From positions 62,001-126,000 of the forward strand of contig NZ_JAUSWH010000004.1 in NCBI RefSeq assembly GCF_030815125.1: 64,000 bases of DNA, in the 5' to 3' direction. The number at the start of each line of letters is the position of its first letter. Within the stretch, counting starts at the first letter, position 1. The notes under the pieces are model-generated. The model was not told the origin of the DNA. It saw only the letters and a list, made by a program, of their open reading frames with translations, and did no database searches. The position numbers and the translations under genes were made by a program. The DNA comes from Allorhizobium paknamense. Its GTDB lineage: Bacteria > Pseudomonadota > Alphaproteobacteria > Rhizobiales > Rhizobiaceae. Of this stretch, positions 58,118-64,000 are shown one piece after another.

Positions 58118-58681
58118 ATGACGCAAGGATCCCGTCGTCTTCCTGTCCTCACCACCCTGGCGCTGGTTTGCGGCCTTGGTGCGCTGGCCGCTCCGGCCCT
58201 CGCCCAGTCCACCACCAGCAATATGAACGGGCTGAAACTGTCCGGCGACAAGCCGATCCAGATCGAAAGCGACCAGCTCGAAGTGCGCCAGCAGGAAAAC
58301 ACCGCCTTCTTCAACGGCAATGTCCGCGTGGTGCAGGGCACCACGACCATGCAGTCGGCCTCCATGGTGGTGAAATATAAGGGTCAGGGTGCGGCCGTCA
58401 CCAGCGGTGACGCCAAGATCGACACCATCGACGTCATGCAGAACGTCGTTTTGAACACGGAAACCCAGAAGGCCACGGCCGATAAGGGTCATTTCGACAT
58501 GAACACCCAGATCTTCACGCTGGAAGGCGACAAGGTCGTGCTGTCGGAAGGCAAGAACGTCTTCGTCGGCTGCCGCCTGACCGTGAAGATGACGACGGGT
58601 GAGGCGAAGCTCGACAGTTGCGGCGGACGCGTGCAGATCCAGCTCGATCCGAAGTCGCAGCAGCAGCCGCAGAAGCAATAA
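58118..58681 (+). CDS. lptA: LPS transport periplasmic protein LptA
   Basis: The 187-residue protein has a signal peptide (LALVCGLGALAAPALAQ, cleavage about residue 30) and an OstA/LptA beta-bridge domain (NGNVRVVQGTTTMQSASMVV, DTIDVMQNVVLNTETQKATA). It carries LPS across the periplasm. It is bracketed by lptC and lptB, with short spacings. Confidence 0.92.
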   Translation: MTQGSRRLPVLTTLALVCGLGALAAPALAQSTTSNMNGLKLSGDKPIQIESDQLEVRQQENTAFFNGNVRVVQGTTTMQSASMVVKYKGQGAAVTSGDAKIDTIDVMQNVVLNTETQKATADKGHFDMNTQIFTLEGDKVVLSEGKNVFVGCRLTVKMTTGEAKLDSCGGRVQIQLDPKSQQQPQKQ

Positions 58682-58692
58682 GGTCATTGCCT

Positions 58693-59496
58693 GTGAAAAT
58701 TCCAGGTTTGAGCGCAAAGCCTCCGGCTACCGGTGGCCAGCCCGAGGCGTCGGTGCGGGATAAGAGCCGCTATCAGGGAACGCTGATCGCGCATGGATTG
58801 ACCAAGACCTATAATACCCGCCGCGTCGTAAACGGCGCATCTCTCGTGGTGCGCCGGGGCGAGGCCGTGGGCCTGCTCGGCCCAAACGGCGCTGGCAAGA
58901 CCACCTGCTTCTACATGATCACCGGCCTTGTGCCGGTGGATGAGGGCACGATTGCCATTGACGGCAATGACGTCACCTCCATGCCGATGTACCGCCGCGC
59001 GCGCCTTGGCGTGGGCTATCTGCCGCAGGAAGCCTCGATCTTTCGCGGGCTGACCGTGGAAGACAATATCCGCGCCGTGCTGGAACTGCATGAGCGCAAT
59101 ACCGGCAAGCGCGAGCAGAAGCTGAACGAGCTTCTGGCGGAGTTCAACATCGAGAAGCTGCGCAAGTCTCCGGCGGTCGCCCTTTCGGGCGGCGAACGCC
59201 GGCGCCTGGAAATTGCCCGCGCGCTGGCGACCGATCCGACCTTCATGCTGCTGGACGAGCCCTTTGCCGGCGTCGATCCGATTTCGGTGTCCGATATCCA
59301 GAACCTGGTGCGGCATCTGACGGCCCGCGGCATCGGCGTGCTGATAACCGACCATAATGTGCGCGAAACGCTGGGCCTGATCGACCGCGCCTATATCATT
59401 CATGCCGGGGAAGTGCTGACCCATGGCCGCGCCGACGACATCGTCAACAACCAGGATGTGCGCCGTCTCTACCTGGGCGATAAATTCAGCCTCTAA
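58693..59496 (+). CDS. lptB: LPS export ABC transporter ATPase LptB
   Basis: The ATPase powers LPS extraction. The 267-residue protein has Walker A GLLGPNGAGKTTCFYMI, signature ALSGGERRRLEIARALA and Walker B FMLLDEPFAGVDP. The start is GTG 58693, 11 bp after lptA; the frame continues upstream inside lptA and is not typical. An N-terminal extension of about 35 residues precedes the usual LptB start. rpoN follows after 156 bp. Confidence 0.92.
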   Translation: MKIPGLSAKPPATGGQPEASVRDKSRYQGTLIAHGLTKTYNTRRVVNGASLVVRRGEAVGLLGPNGAGKTTCFYMITGLVPVDEGTIAIDGNDVTSMPMYRRARLGVGYLPQEASIFRGLTVEDNIRAVLELHERNTGKREQKLNELLAEFNIEKLRKSPAVALSGGERRRLEIARALATDPTFMLLDEPFAGVDPISVSDIQNLVRHLTARGIGVLITDHNVRETLGLIDRAYIIHAGEVLTHGRADDIVNNQDVRRLYLGDKFSL

Positions 59497-59652
59497 ACGG
59501 CAGCCGGTCTGACTTATTTCAAGTCCAATCGGCTGAACCGCTTGACCGAACTCTTCAAAAAAGCAATTTTTGGGCCAGTTGAGACTTCGAACGCCCAAAA
59601 AACTGGAACAAAGGGAGTCCGAGGAGAAGCGTAGGGGAGTTTTTCGTCCGCC

Positions 59653-61188
59653 ATGGCCCTGTCTGCCAGCCTTTTCCTTCGCCAGAGCCAGTCCCTGGTC
59701 ATGACGCCGCAGCTGATGCAGTCCATCCAGCTGCTGCAGATGACCCATCTCGAACTCGTGCAATTCATCGCGCAGGAAGTGGAAAAGAACCCACTGCTCG
59801 ATTTTCAGCCAAATGATGAGCCTTTGGGCGCGGGTGACCTTCCCGCCACAGGCCCCGAACCCGAGGCCGCTTCCGCACCCGAGAGCACAGAAGGCCCCGA
59901 CAGCGACTGGTATGAGCGCAGCGACGGCCAGCTGAGCGACAGCCTGGACGCCAATTTCGGCACCGCCTTCAGCGATGATGCAGCACTCCCCAAGGTCGAT
60001 GCGCCGGATCTGCTCGGCCAGTGGAAATCCATGCCTGGCGGACTGTCGGATGGCATGGACGATTACGATCTCGACGATTTCGTGGCCGCCCGCCCCTCGC
60101 TGCGCGACCATCTGCTACAGCAATTGCCCTTTGCCGTGACCGCAGCCCACGACCGGATGATCGCGCTTTCCCTGATCGACCAGATCGATGAAACCGGCTA
60201 TCTCCGTGCCGACATGCCTGAACTGGCCGAGCGCATTGGCGCAACGGTGATGGATTTGGAACGGGTGCTGACCCTGTTGCAGGGCTTCGACCCGCCGGGC
60301 GTGTTTGCGCGCGATCTGGGCGAATGCCTCGCCATTCAGCTGCGGCAACGGGACAGGCTCGACCCGGCCATGGCGGCGCTGGTCAAAAACCTCGATCTTC
60401 TGGCGCGGCGGGATTTCGCGACGCTTAAACGGCTTTGCGGCGTGGACGAGGAAGACCTGCTGGACATGCTGGCGGAGATCCGCACGCTGGACCCGCGCCC
60501 GGGCGGCGCATTCGAGACCGGCCCGACGGAAACCATTGTTGCGGACATCTTCGTCCGGCCTTCCGCCGACGGCTGGGCCGTGGAGCTGAACCCGGAAACC
60601 CTGCCCCGTGTGCTGGTCAACAACGCCTATTATGCCGAGGTGCAGAAGCATGGACGACGCGAGGAGGGTGAGCAGGCCTTCCTCAGCGAATGCCTGCAAA
60701 ACGCCAACTGGCTGACCCGCAGCCTCGACCAGCGCGCCCGCACCATCATGAAAGTGGCCAGCGAGATCGTCCGCCAGCAGGAGGCTTTCCTGCATCATGG
60801 CGTGGACCATTTGCGGCCGCTGAACCTGAAAACGGTGGCCGACGCCATCAAGATGCATGAATCCACCGTCAGCCGCGTCACCTCCAATAAATATATGCTG
60901 ACGCCGCGCGGCCTGTTCGAGCTCAAATATTTCTTCAGCGTCTCGATTGGCTCCGCCGAAGGCGGTGACAGCCATTCGGCGGAAGCCGTGCGCCACCGTA
61001 TCCGCATGCTGATCGCCCAGGAAAGCCCTGACAATATCCTGTCCGATGACGATATTGTCGAAAGCCTCAGAAGTGGCGGTGTCGATCTGGCCCGGCGCAC
61101 TGTGGCAAAATATCGCGAGGCAATGAATATCCCGTCATCAGTACAACGCAGGCGAGAAAAGAGAGCCCTTGCCCGCAGTTCTGCCTGA
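59653..61188 (+). CDS. rpoN: RNA polymerase sigma-54 factor
   Basis: RpoN directs transcription from -24/-12 promoters. The 511-residue protein has the glutamine-rich N-terminal region I (LRQSQSLVMTPQLMQSIQL), an acidic region II, the core-binding region, a helix-turn-helix (TVADAIKMHESTVSRVTSNK) and the RpoN box ARRTVAKYREAMNIPSSVQR. The start is ATG 59653 with GGGGAG 12 nt upstream. The lptB-rpoN-hpf-ptsN order is the classical arrangement. Confidence 0.98.
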   Translation: MALSASLFLRQSQSLVMTPQLMQSIQLLQMTHLELVQFIAQEVEKNPLLDFQPNDEPLGAGDLPATGPEPEAASAPESTEGPDSDWYERSDGQLSDSLDANFGTAFSDDAALPKVDAPDLLGQWKSMPGGLSDGMDDYDLDDFVAARPSLRDHLLQQLPFAVTAAHDRMIALSLIDQIDETGYLRADMPELAERIGATVMDLERVLTLLQGFDPPGVFARDLGECLAIQLRQRDRLDPAMAALVKNLDLLARRDFATLKRLCGVDEEDLLDMLAEIRTLDPRPGGAFETGPTETIVADIFVRPSADGWAVELNPETLPRVLVNNAYYAEVQKHGRREEGEQAFLSECLQNANWLTRSLDQRARTIMKVASEIVRQQEAFLHHGVDHLRPLNLKTVADAIKMHESTVSRVTSNKYMLTPRGLFELKYFFSVSIGSAEGGDSHSAEAVRHRIRMLIAQESPDNILSDDDIVESLRSGGVDLARRTVAKYREAMNIPSSVQRRREKRALARSSA

Positions 61189-61621
61189 CCGTCCAAAACA
61201 TAAAATTAACCAAGCGTTGACTTTTGCGAGCGGCGTCATTAGAGCGACGTGAAATAAAAACGGGCCGAATTCAATCGCGCAAAACGTGCAGGACCACCAT
61301 CCTGACCAGCAGCGGCGAAGGCGAGCCCCACAGGATAATGACGGGAAGAGCGGTTACTGCATAATTCCTTAAATCGGAACCGATTTACGGAGAAAATTAT
61401 GCAGCAGATGTAAAGTGCGACAGCGAACCTTTGTGCGCCATATAGGGCGCACGGCGCTGTAGCGGGCCGAGAAGGAATGGTTGCAGGGACACGAGCCAAC
61501 GGGCTGAGGCCTGATGGGTAGCGAGACGGCCGAGCGCAGACTTGAGCGATGGAAAGGCTTGGAGGCGCGCGCCGCTTGGCGTAAACTGGTACCCGCAAAT
61601 CACGATAAGAAGGGAAACTCC
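61189..61621. other. Intergenic region between rpoN and hpf, with repeats
   Basis: The 433-bp gap has a possible promoter TTGACT (61216) with a poor -10, the R2-R5 composite at 61357-61462 (listed separately), and no gene. The 5' end of hpf is set by AAGGGAA before ATG 61622. Any rpoN read-through must pass these hairpins. Confidence 0.5.
61357..61462. repeat. Mosaic repeat R2-R5 between rpoN and hpf
   Basis: R2 is 61357-61404 (CTGCATAATTCCTTAAATCG with one-base decay, TTTACGG, on the right arm). R5 is 61418-61462 (ACAGCGAACCTTTGTGCGCC to GCGCTGTAGC). The order matches 23812-23917 and 39688-39775. Confidence 0.9.
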
Positions 61622-62185
61622 ATGAGTGTGCGTGTATCCGGCAAACATATGGAAATCGGCGACTCGTTCCGGCAGCGGATCGAGACCCAGATCGCGGACG
61701 GTGTCACGAAATATTTTGACGGAGGGTATTCCAGTCAGGTGACGGTGACCAAATCGGCCTCGCGCTTCTCTGCCGATTGCGTGGTGCATCTCGACAGCGG
61801 CGTGAACCTTCACGCGGCCGGTGAAGCCAATGATCCGCAACTGGCCTTCGACGCCGCAGCGGAACGGATCGAGAAGCGCCTGCGCCGCTACAAGCGCAAG
61901 CTCAAGGACCACCATGCGGGTACCGCGTCCGAAATTGCCTATACCGTCATGGATGCCGTTCCCGAGGAACAGGACGAAGTGCCGGAAGATTTTGCGCCCA
62001 CCATCGTGGCGGAAAGCACCAAGAAGCTGAAGACGATGTCGGTGGCCTCTGCCGTCATGGCCCTGGACATGACCGATGAGCCCATCGTTCTGTTCAAGAG
62101 CCCCGGCGGACAGGATCTGAACATCGTCTATCGCCGTAATGACGGAAATATCGGCTGGATCGATGCCGCGAGCATCAAGGGCTGA
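61622..62185 (+). CDS. hpf: Ribosome hibernation promoting factor, long form
   Basis: HPF dimerises ribosomes during starvation. The 187-residue protein has an N-terminal S30AE domain (VRVSGKHMEIGDSFRQRIETQ, then AERIEKRLRRYKRKLKDHH) and a C-terminal extension (MALDMTDEPIVLFKSPGGQD) typical of long HPF. AAGGGAA precedes ATG 61622. It is the neighbour of rpoN and ptsN. Confidence 0.95.
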   Translation: MSVRVSGKHMEIGDSFRQRIETQIADGVTKYFDGGYSSQVTVTKSASRFSADCVVHLDSGVNLHAAGEANDPQLAFDAAAERIEKRLRRYKRKLKDHHAGTASEIAYTVMDAVPEEQDEVPEDFAPTIVAESTKKLKTMSVASAVMALDMTDEPIVLFKSPGGQDLNIVYRRNDGNIGWIDAASIKG

Positions 62186-62234
62186 ATGAGATCGAGGGCG
62201 CAGGCGGTCACGTTTGCGCAAAACAGCAACAGTG

Positions 62235-62266
62235 GAAAAGGCGATGCATCGCCATCGCCTTTTCCG
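62235..62266 (+). terminator. Hairpin between hpf and ptsN
   Basis: The stem GGAAAAGGCGATG / CATCGCCTTTTCC (13 bp) has a 6-nt loop, followed by GGGACG rather than a T-run. It may be an attenuating or processing hairpin 49 bp after the hpf stop. Confidence 0.55.
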
Positions 62267-62295
62267 GGACGTCGGCGGCGTAAAAGGAAAACCCA

Positions 62296-62760
62296 ATGGC
62301 CTTGGCAGATTTGCTGCAGCAGGACGCGATCATTCCCGCCCTGAAGGTTAATTCCAAAAAACAATTGCTTCAGGAACTCGCCGCCAAGGCCGCGAAGCTC
62401 ACCGGCATTGCCGAGCGGGAGATTTTCGATGTCATCCTGCAACGCGAGCGGCTGGGCTCGACGGGGGTGGGCAATGGCATTGCCATTCCGCACGGCAAGC
62501 TCAACAGCATTTCCTCCATCAAGGGCATATTTGCCCGACTGGAAACGCCGATCGATTTCGAGGCGCTGGATGAGCAACCCGTGGATCTGGTGTTTCTGCT
62601 TCTGGCGCCTGAGGGTGCAGGCGCCGATCACCTGAAGGCCCTTTCCCGCATTGCCCGGGTGCTCAGGGATCAGGATCTGGTGACCAAGTTGCGCGCCAGC
62701 GATTCGGCAACGGCCCTTTACACTTTCCTCAACGAAGATCAGGCCTCCAACGCCGCCTGA
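62296..62760 (+). CDS. ptsN: Nitrogen-regulatory PTS IIA-like protein
   Basis: PtsN (EIIA-Ntr) relays phosphate from PtsP/NPr and tunes potassium and nitrogen responses. The 154-residue protein has the phospho-acceptor His in STGVGNGIAIPHGKLNSI, preceded by LGSTG. AAAGGAAAA lies upstream of the ATG. It is the last gene of the rpoN operon before a gap leading to the GGDEF-EAL gene. Confidence 0.96.
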   Translation: MALADLLQQDAIIPALKVNSKKQLLQELAAKAAKLTGIAEREIFDVILQRERLGSTGVGNGIAIPHGKLNSISSIKGIFARLETPIDFEALDEQPVDLVFLLLAPEGAGADHLKALSRIARVLRDQDLVTKLRASDSATALYTFLNEDQASNAA

Positions 62761-62926
62761 TCCTCACACGACTGAGGGCCTGCTCTGCTCGCCGCAGGCA
62801 GCTCCCTGCATTTCTCTCCAATTTATTAGATAATTATTCAACAATAAAGATTACGCAGGAAGGTGTGCCAATTCGCTGTGAAAGCAGCGGTCATCAGGGA
62901 GTGTTCGGCGCGTGCGGCTTCCAGGG

Positions 62927-64000
62927 ATGTTGAAAAACCGGGTGATGAGGGAAGCCCTGCTGCTGCTGGCCATTGGCGTGCTGCTGCTGGTGTTTGGAAC
63001 GCGGATCCAGTTTCATGAGCGGCTCGATCGATTTCTGCATGCCCACGAAGAATGGCAACTGGATGAGATCTTCACGGCCTTCAATATCGTGGGGGTTTTC
63101 GGCCTCATCTATGCGTGGCGGCGCATTCTCGACCTGAAGCGGGAGATTGCCCGGCGCAATCGCGCTGAGGAAAATATCGACTGGCTCGCCCATCACGACC
63201 CGCTGACGTTGCTTCCCAACCGCCGCGCCTTGGAAAAGGCCGGCCTTGCCGGCAAACAGCCCGCCCACGGCTATGCGGTTTACTCCATTGATCTCGACGG
63301 TTTCAAGCGGGTCAACGATCTGGTCGGCCATCACGGCGGAGACCTGCTGCTGAAGGAAGTGGCGCATCGGCTGAACACGCTCTTCACCGGAGCCTTGCCC
63401 TATCGCCTGGGCGGCGACGAATTCCTGCTGATTGCCGAGCGGCATCCCGGCATGGATTGTCTGCGCTTCGGTCACAAAATCCTGCGCTGTCTGTCGGCGC
63501 CCTATGACGTGGGCGGCATGACCTCCGAAATTGGCGCCAGCATCGGTTTTGCGCTTTATCCCGAGGACTCCGCGGACTTCAACGATGCGGTGCATTGCGC
63601 GGATGTAGCGATGTATGTCGCCAAGAAAAGCGGCCGCAACAGTGTTTTTGCCTTCGAAAAGATCATGGAAGACCGGGTGATGCGGCGGGCCGAAACCGAA
63701 ATGGCGCTGAAACGCGCCATTCGCAATGACAGCATCGTGCCCTATTACCAGCCGCTGATCGACCTGCGCAGCGGCGAAATCCGTGGTTTCGAGGCGCTGG
63801 CCCGCTGGGAAGCCGGTCCCAACCACATCATCCCGCCCAGCGATTTCATCGAGCTTGCCGAGGACGCAGGATTGATCGTCGAATTGTCCGAACGCCTGCT
63901 GCGTGCGGCCTGCCGCGACGCCATGGCCTGGCCCGACAGCATCCGCCTCGCCTTCAACATTTCCCCCATACAATTGAGCGACAGGCAGATGGGCCTGCGC
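62927..64000 (+). CDS. GGDEF-EAL cyclic-di-GMP protein, 3' end cut by window edge
   Basis: The visible 358 residues begin with two transmembrane helices (ALLLLAIGVLLLVFGTRIQF and FNIVGVFGLIYAW) and a short periplasmic loop. A GGDEF domain follows with DLDGFKRVND and the intact RLGGDEFLL signature. The start of an EAL domain has YYQPLIDLRSGEIRGFEALARWE. It is thus a diguanylate cyclase possibly combined with phosphodiesterase; the EAL catalytic residues beyond the window cannot be judged. The start is ATG 62927, or GTG 62912 (AGGGAG at 62896). Confidence 0.9.
   Translation, partial: MLKNRVMREALLLLAIGVLLLVFGTRIQFHERLDRFLHAHEEWQLDEIFTAFNIVGVFGLIYAWRRILDLKREIARRNRAEENIDWLAHHDPLTLLPNRRALEKAGLAGKQPAHGYAVYSIDLDGFKRVNDLVGHHGGDLLLKEVAHRLNTLFTGALPYRLGGDEFLLIAERHPGMDCLRFGHKILRCLSAPYDVGGMTSEIGASIGFALYPEDSADFNDAVHCADVAMYVAKKSGRNSVFAFEKIMEDRVMRRAETEMALKRAIRNDSIVPYYQPLIDLRSGEIRGFEALARWEAGPNHIIPPSDFIELAEDAGLIVELSERLLRAACRDAMAWPDSIRLAFNISPIQLSDRQMGLR

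Overview
The window looks like a chromosomal segment of a Rhizobiaceae alphaproteobacterium (Rhizobium/Agrobacterium/Allorhizobium-like). The basis is protein character (Mur-type Fur regulator, OlsB, ChoX and choline-sulfatase, long HPF with RpoN and PtsN, globin-coupled chemoreceptor), high GC, an alphaproteobacterial RpoH promoter before dnaK, and many short palindromic intergenic repeats of the mosaic type common in rhizobia. I saw no rRNA, tRNA, CRISPR, prophage or plasmid functions. Coding density is high and most genes are core housekeeping genes; the genus assignment is inference.

Layout. 1-5.2 kb: an S24/LexA-like regulator (cut by the window edge), an orphan NarL-type response regulator, a small secreted coiled-coil protein, a DUF952 gene overlapping pyrD, and a MATE exporter. 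5.2-9.1 kb: truA-fmt-def, then a soluble globin-coupled chemoreceptor. 9.3-27.7 kb: a long minus-strand block tlyC-ybeY-phoH-miaB-acyltransferase(olsA/plsC)-fur/mur-rimI-tsaB-nfuA-usp-trpS-VOC-murJ-glnD-mutS-olsB, the classical rhizobial order. It links tRNA and ribosome maturation, metal regulation, Fe-S assembly, lipid II flipping, nitrogen signalling, mismatch repair and ornithine-lipid synthesis. 27.9-35.6 kb: an anchored phosphatase, thiD behind a TPP riboswitch, otsB-otsA (trehalose), and a choline-sulfate cluster (LysR regulator, choX, betC). 35.7-43.8 kb: prfC, dut, a LysE exporter, cysK, an HWE-type histidine kinase, an M20 dipeptidase, a YbaK-type deacylase and an ElaB/DUF883-like membrane protein. 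44-50 kb: a class A penicillin-binding protein and the heat-shock operon dnaK-(secreted protein)-dnaJ. 50.4-57.1 kb, minus strand: coaBC, a hybrid kinase, lspA, two RNA methyltransferase-type genes, lapA-like and ihfB. 57.4-62.8 kb, plus strand: lptC-lptA-lptB-rpoN-hpf-ptsN. 62.9 kb to the end: a GGDEF-EAL protein, truncated by the window.

The most unusual layer is repetitive DNA. At least five short repeat modules (called R1-R5 here) occur in more than 20 copies. R1 is about 44 bp, with ends that covary between copies (GCATTTCC/GGAAATGC or GTGTTTCC/GGAAACAC). R2 is a TTAAATCG-type palindrome; R4, R2 and R5 appear in a fixed order; R3 and other palindromes have TAGAG/CTCTA edges. Copies abut or supply the stop codons of several genes, and two tandem R1 copies plus a palindrome lie in frame inside thiD. 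A 264-bp element with perfect 31-bp terminal inverted repeats and a TA duplication, which looks like an IS630/mariner-type MITE, sits in the TA of the trpS TAG stop codon and regenerates it.
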